Origin: an uncultured bacterium
Lineage (GTDB): Bacteria; Cyanobacteriota; Vampirovibrionia; Gastranaerophilales; Gastranaerophilaceae
NCBI GenBank assembly: GCA_902464375.1
Contig: CABQIM010000082.1
Coordinates: forward strand, 1 to 8,052
Length of the DNA: 8,052 bases
Direction of reading: 5' to 3'
Shown one piece after another: positions 1 through 6,586 of the stretch (positions are counted from its first letter, which is position 1; each line of letters opens with the position of its first letter). The notes beneath the pieces were generated by a model, which made no database searches, was not told the origin of the DNA, and saw nothing but the letters and a program-made list of their open reading frames with translations. A program made the translations under genes and the position numbers.

Positions 1-22
1 AACATATTCCATGCCTTTGAGG

Positions 23-28
23 TATAAT
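23..28 (+). promoter_or_regulatory. Probable -10 box of the alaS promoter
   Basis: A perfect TATAAT lies 38 bases before the alaS start codon, which would put the transcription start near base 35 and leave a leader of about 30 bases. The matching -35 hexamer would fall at or just outside the window edge, so it cannot be judged. The leader is too short for a T-box, and none is seen. The Shine-Dalgarno AGGAA at 56-60 sits six bases before the ATG. Confidence 0.5.
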
Positions 29-66
29 AAAATCATTAAATTTATTAAGATAAAAAGGAATTAATT

Positions 67-2736
67 ATGCTTAAAGGAAATGAAATTAGAAAATTATACT
101 TAGATTATTTCAAGAACAAGCACCAACACACCATTGTTGAAAGTTCAAGTCTTGTTCCTGACAATCCGACTGTTTTATTAACAACAGCCGGCATGTTGCA
201 GTTCTTACCTATATTTTTAGGTATCCAAAAATCACCATATGACCCTGCTAGAGCTACTTCTTGCCAAAAATGTGCAAGAGCAGGCGGTAAAGATTCTGAT
301 ATTGAAAATGTTGGAAGGACTCCACGTCACCACACTTTCTTTGAAATGTTAGGTAACTTTTCATTTGGTGACTATTATAAGAAAGAAGTTATTCCTTGGG
401 CTTGGGAATTTGTAACAGAAGTCCTTAAGTTAGACAAAGATAGACTTTGGATAACTATTTATGAAACAGATGACGAAGCTTATGAAATCTGGAGAAGTAT
501 TGGTGTTCCGGATGAACGTATCAAAAGAAAAGGTAAAAAAGATAATTTCTGGGGCCCTCCTGGGGCATCAGGTTCTTGCGGTCCTTGTTCTGAAATCCAC
601 TACGACTTAGGTGAACAATACAAATGTGACGATCCTCGCGGATGTGGAATTGACACTTGTGAATGCGACAGATGGGTTGAAATCTGGAACCTTGTATTCA
701 CAGAGCTTTATCAAGATGAAGAAGGAAATCAATCTCCACTAGAACACAAAAACGTTGATACCGGCATGGGATTAGAACGTATTGCAATGGTTTGCCAAGG
801 TGTAGCTTCTACATTTGAAACAGATTTATTAAGACCAATTTTGGACAAAGTTTCTGAAATGAGTGGAGTAGCTTACAAACAATCAGAAAAAACTGACGTT
901 TCTTTGAGAATCATTACAGACCACGCAAGATGCGTAAGCTTTTTGATTTCTGATGGCGTAATTCCAGGAAATGAAGGCAGAAGCTATGTTTTAAGAATGA
1001 TTCTAAGACGTGCACTTCGCCACGGTAAAATTTTAGGTATGGAATTGCCATTCTTATACAAACTTGTTGACGTTGTTGTCGATAATTATGGTGAAGCTTA
1101 TCCTGATTTGGTTAAAAACAAAGCTAAAATTATTGATGTTATCAAAAAAGAAGAAGAAAGATTCGCTAAAACTCTTGATAGAGGATATAAAATGCTTGAA
1201 GAATTTATTTCCGAAAAGAAAGATATTGATGGCGAAAGTGCTTTCAAACTTTATGATACTTATGGCTTCCCATTTGAATTAACAAAAGAAATTGCTGAAG
1301 AAAACAAACTTGCAATTGACGAAGAAGGTTTCAAAAAAGCAATGCAAGAACAAAAAGACAGAGCAAAAGCTGCTGCTGAAAAGATTTCTGTAACAGGCGA
1401 TATGAAATATGCAAAAATTGAGGACGAAGTTGGTTCAACTGAATTCGTCGGATATCTTGTTGATTGCTGCGAAGCTAAAATCCTTGCAACTATTGAAGGC
1501 GAAGGATACACAGATATCGTTCTTGACAGAACTCCATTCTACGCAGAATGCGGTGGTCAAGTTGGTGACAGCGGATATATTGTTAACGAAAACTTAAAAG
1601 CAGAAGTTTTAACAACTTTCAAGGTTAATCACTTATTCGTTCACAGATGCCAAATCGTAAATGGCGAAGTTAATATCGGTGATTACGTATTTGCTCAAAT
1701 TGATTCTGCAAGAAGAAATCAAATCAGAGTTCACCATACATCTGCTCACTTGTTACAGGCTGCTTTGATTAAGGTTCTTGGTGACGAAGTTAAGCAAGCA
1801 GGTTCTCAAGTTGAAGAAAACAGAATGAGATTTGACTTTTCTTTCTCACGTGCGATGACACCGGCTGAAGTTCAAAAAACAGAAGAAATCATCAACAAAT
1901 GGATTGGTGAAAAACTTCCGGTTCATACAGATGTTATGGATATTGAAGAAGCAAAATTAACCGGTGCAACAGCATTATTCGGTGAAAAATATGAAGATGT
2001 CGTAAGGGTTGTTTCAATAGGAAACGGCTGCTCTAAATTCGCTTGCAAATCTTGTAAAGACAACGGTAGCTGTGCTGCTCAAAACGAAGAAAAAGAAGAC
2101 GAAACAATCTCAAGAGAATTCTGTGCCGGTACTCACGCATCTAATACCGGAGATTTAAGATTAATTAAAATCGTTTCAGAAGGCGCAATCGCAGCAGGTA
2201 CAAGAAGAATAGAAGCTGTTGTTGCAGAAGCTGCAATCAATTATTTGAACGCAAAATCAGCTGAAGTCGACAAGCTTGCTTCTAAGTTCAAAGTTCATTT
2301 TGATGAAGTTGAACCAAGAATTGAAAAATTGTTGGAAGAAAATAAAGAACTTCAAAAATCATTAGAACAAACTAAGGCAGAAATGGCTAAGAGTAAATTC
2401 TCAACATTCATTTCTAAAGCTCAAGATATTGAAGGCGGAAAATTGTTCATTTCTAGGATTGAAAACTTTGATGGCGATGCTGTAAAAGCCGGAATCGAAA
2501 TGTTAGCTTCAAAATTGGGTGAAAGCATAATTGTTCTTGCAAATGATAGAATGGTTATTGTAAAAGTAAGTGACAGTTTTGTTAAAAAAGGTATCAATGC
2601 CGGCAAAATTGTTGGAGAAATTGCAAGAGCAACCGGTGCAAACGGTGGTGGACGTCCAAATTTTGCACAAGGCGGAGTTAAAGACGCTGCTAAGTTAGAA
2701 GAAATTCTTACTAAAGTGGAAAATGATTTGAAATAA
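67..2736 (+). CDS. alaS: Alanyl-tRNA synthetase
   Basis: The enzyme charges tRNA(Ala) with alanine using ATP in the cytoplasm and hydrolyses mischarged Ser- and Gly-tRNA(Ala). At 889 residues it has the usual full length. Visible in order are the class II catalytic domain (RHHTFFEMLGNFSFGDYYK near residue 95, GPPGASGSCGPCSEIHYD near 165), the tRNA-recognition region, the editing domain with its zinc-type ligands H557, H561, C686 and H690, a coiled-coil stretch near 750-790, and the C-terminal DHHA1-type domain ending in a GGGRPNFAQGG motif. The start is set by the AGGAA sequence six bases upstream. Two features stand out: a four-cysteine loop at C187-C200 in the catalytic domain, and an additional cysteine-rich insertion at about 654-681 just before the CAGTH motif (usually CGGTH). 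The gene is monocistronic, with its own promoter and a terminator that it shares with the convergent gene downstream. Confidence 0.98.
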   Translation: MLKGNEIRKLYLDYFKNKHQHTIVESSSLVPDNPTVLLTTAGMLQFLPIFLGIQKSPYDPARATSCQKCARAGGKDSDIENVGRTPRHHTFFEMLGNFSFGDYYKKEVIPWAWEFVTEVLKLDKDRLWITIYETDDEAYEIWRSIGVPDERIKRKGKKDNFWGPPGASGSCGPCSEIHYDLGEQYKCDDPRGCGIDTCECDRWVEIWNLVFTELYQDEEGNQSPLEHKNVDTGMGLERIAMVCQGVASTFETDLLRPILDKVSEMSGVAYKQSEKTDVSLRIITDHARCVSFLISDGVIPGNEGRSYVLRMILRRALRHGKILGMELPFLYKLVDVVVDNYGEAYPDLVKNKAKIIDVIKKEEERFAKTLDRGYKMLEEFISEKKDIDGESAFKLYDTYGFPFELTKEIAEENKLAIDEEGFKKAMQEQKDRAKAAAEKISVTGDMKYAKIEDEVGSTEFVGYLVDCCEAKILATIEGEGYTDIVLDRTPFYAECGGQVGDSGYIVNENLKAEVLTTFKVNHLFVHRCQIVNGEVNIGDYVFAQIDSARRNQIRVHHTSAHLLQAALIKVLGDEVKQAGSQVEENRMRFDFSFSRAMTPAEVQKTEEIINKWIGEKLPVHTDVMDIEEAKLTGATALFGEKYEDVVRVVSIGNGCSKFACKSCKDNGSCAAQNEEKEDETISREFCAGTHASNTGDLRLIKIVSEGAIAAGTRRIEAVVAEAAINYLNAKSAEVDKLASKFKVHFDEVEPRIEKLLEENKELQKSLEQTKAEMAKSKFSTFISKAQDIEGGKLFISRIENFDGDAVKAGIEMLASKLGESIIVLANDRMVIVKVSDSFVKKGINAGKIVGEIARATGANGGGRPNFAQGGVKDAAKLEEILTKVENDLK

Positions 2737-2755
2737 ATTGTAAAAGATATAATAG

Positions 2756-2788
2756 AAAAAAGGCGAAATGCTTTGCATTTCGCCTTTT
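2756..2788. terminator. Bidirectional intrinsic terminator between alaS and the tsaC-like gene
   Basis: A perfect 14-bp stem (2758-2771 with 2775-2788, core GGCGAAATGC) closes a three-base loop. On the plus strand it ends in four Ts, 20 bases past the alaS stop. On the minus strand it ends in six Ts, 18 bases past the stop of the opposing gene. It can therefore serve both convergent genes and is the stronger terminator for the minus-strand one. Confidence 0.9.
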
Positions 2789-2806
2789 AGTTGTATATTT
2801 TCGAAC

Positions 2807-3379
2807 CTATACTTCGATTTCACCTTGTCTAAAAACAATTACTTTGCCATCCTTAAAACCGGCAACAGTAGAGGCTTGCCCTTTGGCTTCTTCACCATAG
2901 GATGGTATAACTAAATCGACTTGTTCTCCAATGTACTTAACCGCTTCATCATAACTCAATGCAGCAGGTTCTCCGGAAAGATTTGCGCTTGTTGTAGCAA
3001 GCACATGCCCATCAATATTTTTACAAATATTTGCAAATGTCGCATTATCAGGAATTCTGACTCCAACTGTCGGCATTCCTGATGTAATATAGTCCGGTGT
3101 TTTTTCGGATTTTTCAAGAACCAATGTCAATGCCCCAGGAAAATGCTGTTTTATTAACTTTTGTGCTTCCTTTTCAATGGGTTGTTTTACATATTCTAAC
3201 AAATTATAAAACTCGTTACTCATCAATATTAGTGGTTTTTTCCCATCTCTATGTTTAATTTCGTAAATTTTCTTTACAGCTTCTTCGTTATCAGGAAGAC
3301 ATCCTATTCCCCAAACTGTATCTGTAACATATGCGATAACACCGCCATTTTTTAAAACTTCATTAATCTTTTCATACAT
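2807..3379 (-). CDS. tsaC: Threonylcarbamoyl-AMP synthase (TsaC/Sua5/YrdC family)
   Basis: Members of this family make threonylcarbamoyl-AMP from threonine, bicarbonate and ATP, the first step of t6A formation at position 37 of ANN-decoding tRNAs. The 190-residue product is a single YrdC domain without the C-terminal Sua5 domain, so it matches the short TsaC form. Family signatures are present in order: GGVIAYVTDTVWGIG at residues 12-26, KHRDGKKPL at 42-50, PGALTLVL at 81-88, VGVRIP at 105-110, TSANLSG at 130-136 and STV at 170-172. The ATG at 3379-3377 is chosen over an in-frame TTG at 3394 because AGGTG lies five bases before it and would be inside the gene with the earlier start. The stop is TAG. 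YrdC-domain proteins also include less understood YciO-type paralogues, so the exact role rests on the motifs. The gene is transcribed alone, divergently from the next gene. Confidence 0.9.
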   Translation of the reverse strand: MYEKINEVLKNGGVIAYVTDTVWGIGCLPDNEEAVKKIYEIKHRDGKKPLILMSNEFYNLLEYVKQPIEKEAQKLIKQHFPGALTLVLEKSEKTPDYITSGMPTVGVRIPDNATFANICKNIDGHVLATTSANLSGEPAALSYDEAVKYIGEQVDLVIPSYGEEAKGQASTVAGFKDGKVIVFRQGEIEV

Positions 3380-3384
3380 AATTA

Positions 3385-3389
3385 CACCT
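3385..3389 (-). promoter_or_regulatory. Shine-Dalgarno deciding the tsaC start
   Basis: AGGTG on the minus strand lies five bases before the ATG at 3379. The alternative TTG start at 3394 lies upstream of this site and has only A/T-rich sequence before it. This favours a 190-residue protein over a 195-residue one. Confidence 0.75.
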
Positions 3390-3410
3390 GCCAATAAATA
3401 TTATTTTTTA

Positions 3411-3418
3411 ATTATACT
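3411..3418. promoter_or_regulatory. Overlapping divergent -10 boxes
   Basis: On the minus strand TATAAT (3416-3411) lies 31 bases before the tsaC ATG, a sensible distance for a short leader. On the plus strand TATACT (3413-3418) overlaps it and lies 34 bases before the next gene's ATG. Neither strand shows a good -35 hexamer at the right distance. The surrounding 70 bases are almost pure A/T, so chance matches are likely and the plus-strand box is the weaker call. Confidence 0.4.
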
Positions 3419-3452
3419 AGCAAAAAAAATTTTTATAGTTTATTAATATAAT

Positions 3453-4157
3453 ATGAAAATTAATCCGGTAACCATTCAAAGTGCAGAAAAAAGATTTAGT
3501 AAATTTTCAAAAGATGCACTATCAACTCCGCAAATGCCAATTAGAAAATTCACTATTGCGCAAAGAAAATGCGAAGCAGATTATCATTCAATAGGAATGA
3601 TTGAAACTTTGTCAGACAAGTTTGCTGCTTTGGTAGAAAAATTATTAAAAGTAGGCAATTTAGATTTAGCCGGAATTCTTTGCAGCAAGTTGGCGAAATT
3701 CAAATTTTTGCCACTGGAAATTAAAGAAAAATATATTAAACAAGGATTTGAAATTGCAGAATTCCAAAATGATAAAATGCACATGATTGCAAGATTAGAA
3801 GATTTGCACAGAGAATATGAAAAACAAGGAATTTCAGAAAAATTGCGCAAAGTACTCGTAAGAGAAGAAAGTCTGCTAAAAGAAGTTATTTCTGATTTTG
3901 ATAGTTCTGTAAATAATTATAGGACAATTGGCGACAAGGATAAAAACAAAGATAAATTTCAAGATTTATTAGCAACAACACAAATTGATTTAGCAAAAGT
4001 ATTGCTACACCCAGACCCTAAAAAAGCAATGAAAAAACTAAAGAGCGCAATAAATATTCTAAATAACCTTGGTGATACGGATAGATGCAGATTTGCCAAA
4101 ATGCTGCTTCGAATGGCAAAGGAAAATTTATACGGCGATAATTATCTGGAATTTTAA
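3453..4157 (+). CDS. Hypothetical all-helical protein, possibly TPR-like
   Basis: I do not recognise this 234-residue protein. It is rich in Lys, Glu, Leu and Ile and reads as a chain of amphipathic helices from about residue 35 to the end. The last 60 residues (a VLLHPDPKKAMKKLKSAIN stretch, then LGDTDRCRFAKMLLRMAKE) resemble a pair of tetratricopeptide-type helical hairpins, which usually bind other proteins. No signal peptide, membrane segment or catalytic motif is seen. The ATG is the first one after an in-frame stop, but no Shine-Dalgarno precedes it, only A/T-rich sequence, unlike most genes here. A later start at residue 28 or 49 is possible but has no better site. Its coding character over 700 bases and its placement between promoters make it a real gene. 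The function is unknown. Confidence 0.8.
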   Translation: MKINPVTIQSAEKRFSKFSKDALSTPQMPIRKFTIAQRKCEADYHSIGMIETLSDKFAALVEKLLKVGNLDLAGILCSKLAKFKFLPLEIKEKYIKQGFEIAEFQNDKMHMIARLEDLHREYEKQGISEKLRKVLVREESLLKEVISDFDSSVNNYRTIGDKDKNKDKFQDLLATTQIDLAKVLLHPDPKKAMKKLKSAINILNNLGDTDRCRFAKMLLRMAKENLYGDNYLEF

Positions 4158-4175
4158 TATTTTGTCTTTTTGTAC

Positions 4176-4181
4176 TATAAT
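4176..4181 (+). promoter_or_regulatory. Probable -10 box for the small ORF-yceD operon
   Basis: A perfect TATAAT lies 31 bases before the ATG at 4213 and just after the preceding gene's stop. No convincing -35 hexamer is seen at 16-18 bases upstream. It would give a leader of about 25 bases containing the AAGGAG ribosome site at 4202-4207. Confidence 0.5.
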
Positions 4182-4212
4182 CAATAGTGTGTAGAAGAAT
4201 AAAGGAGAAATT

Positions 4213-4458
4213 ATGGTTCAACAATTTAATACTCCACAGAAAACAAGGCAAGCAGTGATTTTATTTTTAAAGGGTTCTGCAACTCCTATAGTTATGTATT
4301 ATGAAAATCCGCAAGCAGTTTATGCTGAATTAAAACAACTTATGAAAAGCCCAACTCCGGTTCTTGTAGAAAAAGAACCTATGGGGCCGATTAAGAAACT
4401 TTGCTTTGTGTCAACTCAAATCGCAGGACTTGTTTTACAGGAAGAACCATATGCATAA
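4213..4458 (+). CDS. Small hypothetical protein overlapping yceD
   Basis: This 81-residue protein is not recognised. It has a hydrophobic first strand (AVILFLKG near residues 14-21), a helix near 32-44 and a final hydrophobic strand (STQIAGLVL near 67-75). This looks like a small soluble alpha/beta fold, and no membrane segment or signal peptide is convincing. The gene is probably real: AAGGAG lies five bases before the ATG, a -10 box lies upstream, and its last eight bases overlap the start of the next gene. The overlap suggests translational coupling, so a role connected with YceD, ribosome assembly or the downstream lipid genes is possible, but this is inferred from position only. Confidence 0.75.
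   Translation: MVQQFNTPQKTRQAVILFLKGSATPIVMYYENPQAVYAELKQLMKSPTPVLVEKEPMGPIKKLCFVSTQIAGLVLQEEPYA
4439..4444 (+). promoter_or_regulatory. Shine-Dalgarno deciding the yceD start
   Basis: AGGAAG lies six bases before the ATG at 4451, inside the end of the preceding gene. An in-frame ATG at 4406 would add 15 residues but has no ribosome site and would deepen the overlap to 53 bases, so 4451 is preferred. Confidence 0.75.
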
Positions 4459-4960
4459 AAAACATAGCAACAATAAAATAGTTGAAATTGAAGACATTGA
4501 GCGTGAGCCGGACAAAACTCTTTATTACGAATTTGATGGCAAAATTGAAGAACTGGATGATTGTGAAATTCGTGCAAGTTTGGATATAAAATCTTTGGGT
4601 GATTTTATAGAAGTCAAAGGAGAGGTTGAAGGTCAAATTCAATTGGAATGTGATAGGTGTTTGAATAAATATAAATACGATTTTGATTTCGACATTGATG
4701 AAACGTATGCAAAGCATTCTCTTTACGACGAATATGGTCAAGAGCTGGAACTCCAGTCAGGACAGTTTGTTACGGATTTAAACGGAGAAAAAGAGATTGA
4801 CATTTATGACTTATTGTATCAATCTGTAATATTAAATTTACCAAATAAAAAAGTTTGTGGTATAAATTGTAATGAGGGACTATTTGTGTCTGATGAAGAA
4901 ATGGAAGTTCCTGATAATCGAATGGATGTTTTTAAAAACATCAAGATTGATAAAAAATAA
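4451..4960 (+). CDS. yceD: YceD/DUF177 family protein
   Basis: YceD proteins are required for normal accumulation of 23S rRNA in bacteria and plastids, and the gene characteristically sits just upstream of rpmF, as here. The 169-residue product shows the family pattern: an N-terminal beta-rich half, the conserved ECDRCL motif (C67, C70), an acidic middle region, and a second cysteine pair near the end (C136, C140, in a CGINC motif) reminiscent of the CxxxC motif in the C-terminal part of longer family members. The cysteines may bind zinc, but this is inferred. Translation is probably coupled to the small ORF it overlaps by eight bases. The identification comes from the motif and the neighbours together. 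The detailed biochemical activity of the family is not settled. Confidence 0.88.
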   Translation: MHKKHSNNKIVEIEDIEREPDKTLYYEFDGKIEELDDCEIRASLDIKSLGDFIEVKGEVEGQIQLECDRCLNKYKYDFDFDIDETYAKHSLYDEYGQELELQSGQFVTDLNGEKEIDIYDLLYQSVILNLPNKKVCGINCNEGLFVSDEEMEVPDNRMDVFKNIKIDKK

Positions 4961-4987
4961 TTTTCTACCTATCAACAGAGTCATAAA

Positions 4988-5016
4988 TTGATATTTGAAA
5001 ATTTTTAATATATAAA
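4988..5016 (+). promoter_or_regulatory. Promoter of rpmF
   Basis: TTGATA (4988-4993) and TATAAA (5011-5016) are separated by exactly 17 bases, the best two-box sigma-70-type promoter in the window. Transcription would start near 5023 and give a leader of about 30 bases with AAAGGA at 5037-5042. It lies in the 93-base gap after yceD, so L32 and the lipid genes can be transcribed independently of the genes before them. Confidence 0.65.
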
Positions 5017-5053
5017 TAAAACGTTAATACAACTAGAAAGGACACTATAAGAA

Positions 5054-5368
5054 ATGGCAGTACCAAAGAAAAGAACAGGGCACAGTGCTCAAGGTAAAAG
5101 AAGATCTAATTGGAAAGCAACAAAACCTGAATTGGCAACTTGTCCAAACTGTGGAGCTAAAGTTTTAACTCACACTGTTTGTACAGCTTGCGGAACATAT
5201 AAAGGCAAAGTTGTTTCTAAAAAGGCTGAAGGTTTTGTAGAAGAAGCTAAGGCTGAAGAAAAAGAAGTTAAAAAAGCTAAAAAATCAACTAAAAAAGAAG
5301 AAGCTCCTGCAGAAGAAGCTAAAGTTGAAGAAAAAGCTGAAGAAACAGAAGAAAAACCTGAAGCATAG
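5054..5368 (+). CDS. rpmF: Ribosomal protein bL32 with a long charged C-terminal tail
   Basis: bL32 is a small zinc-ribbon protein of the large ribosomal subunit. The first 56 residues are typical: the start MAVPKKRTGHSAQGKRR, then four cysteines in a CPNC...CTAC arrangement (C30, C33, C43, C46) that would hold zinc. The usual family length is about 55-65 residues, but this one is 104. The extra 48 residues (57-104) are almost entirely Glu, Lys and Ala in purine-rich low-complexity DNA. The reading frame is open through the tail with no sign of a frameshift. The Shine-Dalgarno AAAGGA is somewhat far, 11 bases from the ATG. The gene is followed by a hairpin before plsX, and the yceD-rpmF-plsX-fabH order is widely conserved. 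The tail is probably disordered and its purpose is unknown. Confidence 0.95.
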   Translation: MAVPKKRTGHSAQGKRRSNWKATKPELATCPNCGAKVLTHTVCTACGTYKGKVVSKKAEGFVEEAKAEEKEVKKAKKSTKKEEAPAEEAKVEEKAEETEEKPEA

Positions 5369-5382
5369 TTTTTTAAAAGATT

Positions 5383-5403
5383 AGGTGCGGTCAGTCCGCA
5401 CCT
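5383..5403 (+). terminator. Hairpin between rpmF and plsX, weak terminator or processing site
   Basis: A perfect 8-bp GC-rich stem (AGGTGCGG at 5383-5390 with its complement at 5396-5403) closes a five-base loop and can gain a G-T and a T-A pair at its base. The T-run after it is short and broken, so complete termination is unlikely. It fits partial termination or protection of the 3' end of the rpmF message, letting L32 be made in excess of PlsX. Confidence 0.55.
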
Positions 5404-5451
5404 GACTTTCTAAAAAGATAAGATTTAAAACGGGATAAAGGGAAGAGTTAA

Positions 5452-6507
5452 ATGACAAGAATAGCTGTAGACGCAATGGGCGGTGATCACGCTCCTTTTG
5501 AAATTGTAGCAGGTGCAGTATGGGCTGCGGCAGAATATGGTGTAGCGTTAGAATTAGTCGGTAAGCAAGATAGAATTGAACACTGTCTTGAAGTTATTCA
5601 GAAAGAAGGATTCTTATCTGATTGCGGTAAAGCAGGCAGAAAGAGAAGAGTACGTGTAGATGTTAAATCTCTTGACATCAAGATTACTCACGCTTCTGAA
5701 ATTATCGAGATGGGCGAAGCTCCTGGACAGGCTATTCGTAAAAAGAAAAACTCTTCAATCGTATTAACAGTTAATTCTGTTGCAACAGGAAGTTCTGATG
5801 CATTAGTAGCAGCAGGTTCAACTGGTGCAGCTATGGCATCAAGCTTATTTGGGCTTGGCAGAATTCCTGGAATTGATAGACCTGCAATTGCAGTAACACT
5901 TCCTACAATGAAAAAACCTATCGTTATTATTGATGGTGGTGCAAACAGCAACTGTACACCTCAAATGCTTAAACAGTTTGCAATTATGGGCATGACTTTT
6001 TCTAAGAATGTTCTTGGCATTGACAAACCGCGTGTTGGTGTTTTGAACATCGGTGAAGAAGCTGGAAAGGGTAATGAATTAGCTCAAAATACATACAATT
6101 TGTTGGAAGAAGAAAAAGAAAAATTCAACTTCATGGGTAACATTGAAGGTAGAGAATTATTCTTAAATCTTTGTGATGTTGTAGTTTGCGACGGTTTTGT
6201 CGGAAACGTTGTATTAAAGGTTACAGAAGGAACTTCTTCATTATTATTCAAGATGATTAAGAGCGAATTCAAATCAGATTTCTTGGGTATGCTAATTGGT
6301 ATGTTAGCAAAACCTTTCATGAAACGTATTTACGAAAAAATTAATTATGAAGAATTTGGCGGATGTCTGCTTCTTGGCGTTAAAGGTATTACAGTTATTT
6401 CTCATGGTAGAAGTAAAGCTTATGCAATCAAAAATGCTGTGAGAGTAGCAAAAGAAGCTGTTGAAACATCTGTTAACAGAAAAATTTCCGAATCAATCGG
6501 AGAATAA
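5452..6507 (+). CDS. plsX: Phosphate acyltransferase PlsX
   Basis: PlsX converts acyl-ACP and phosphate into acyl-phosphate, the acyl donor that PlsY uses to start phospholipid synthesis, and acts as a peripheral protein at the inner face of the membrane. Family signatures are clear: DAMGGDHAP at residues 7-15, an ISH-like EIIEMGEAP at 83-91, KKKNSS at 97-102, AAGSTGA at 120-126, the DGGAN motif at 161-165, a VCDGFVGNV stretch past the middle and a C-terminal GGCLLLGVKG followed by SHGRS. At 351 residues it is slightly long, mainly from a basic insertion around residues 55-70 (CGKAGRKRRVRVD). AGGGAAG lies just before the ATG. Hairpins lie in the gaps on both sides. Linkage to fabH joins phospholipid and fatty-acid synthesis. 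Confidence 0.97.
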   Translation: MTRIAVDAMGGDHAPFEIVAGAVWAAAEYGVALELVGKQDRIEHCLEVIQKEGFLSDCGKAGRKRRVRVDVKSLDIKITHASEIIEMGEAPGQAIRKKKNSSIVLTVNSVATGSSDALVAAGSTGAAMASSLFGLGRIPGIDRPAIAVTLPTMKKPIVIIDGGANSNCTPQMLKQFAIMGMTFSKNVLGIDKPRVGVLNIGEEAGKGNELAQNTYNLLEEEKEKFNFMGNIEGRELFLNLCDVVVCDGFVGNVVLKVTEGTSSLLFKMIKSEFKSDFLGMLIGMLAKPFMKRIYEKINYEEFGGCLLLGVKGITVISHGRSKAYAIKNAVRVAKEAVETSVNRKISESIGE

Positions 6508-6522
6508 TAAAAAGATTACAAG

Positions 6523-6549
6523 ACTTCGGCGGGAAACCCCTGCCGAAGT
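6523..6549 (+). terminator. Hairpin between plsX and fabH, weak terminator or processing site
   Basis: An 8-bp stem (ACTTCGGC at 6523-6530 with its complement at 6542-6549) extends inward through a GGG/CCC run with one bulged base around a small A-rich loop. It is followed by TTAATTTATT, which is T-rich but interrupted. The hairpin is strong enough to act as a leaky terminator or an RNA-processing or stability element within the operon. fabH has its own ribosome site GAGGAG at 6571-6576. Confidence 0.5.
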
Positions 6550-6586
6550 TTAATTTATTGAAAAGGGTAAGAGGAGTATACAATAA

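Noticed and set aside
1260..1511. Antisense and alternate-frame ORFs inside alaS, the 3453-4157 gene, plsX and around 4018-4251 and 4391-4741
   Set aside because: They lie opposite or inside well-supported genes, lack family motifs and ribosome sites, and read as low-quality shadows.
3380..3394. TTG start of the tsaC-like gene at 3394
   Set aside because: The AGGTG ribosome site at 3385-3389 fits the ATG at 3379 and would be inside the gene with the TTG start.
4406..4450. Longer N-terminus for yceD starting at the ATG at 4406
   Set aside because: No ribosome site precedes it and it would overlap the small ORF by 53 bases, whereas AGGAAG stands six bases before the ATG at 4451.
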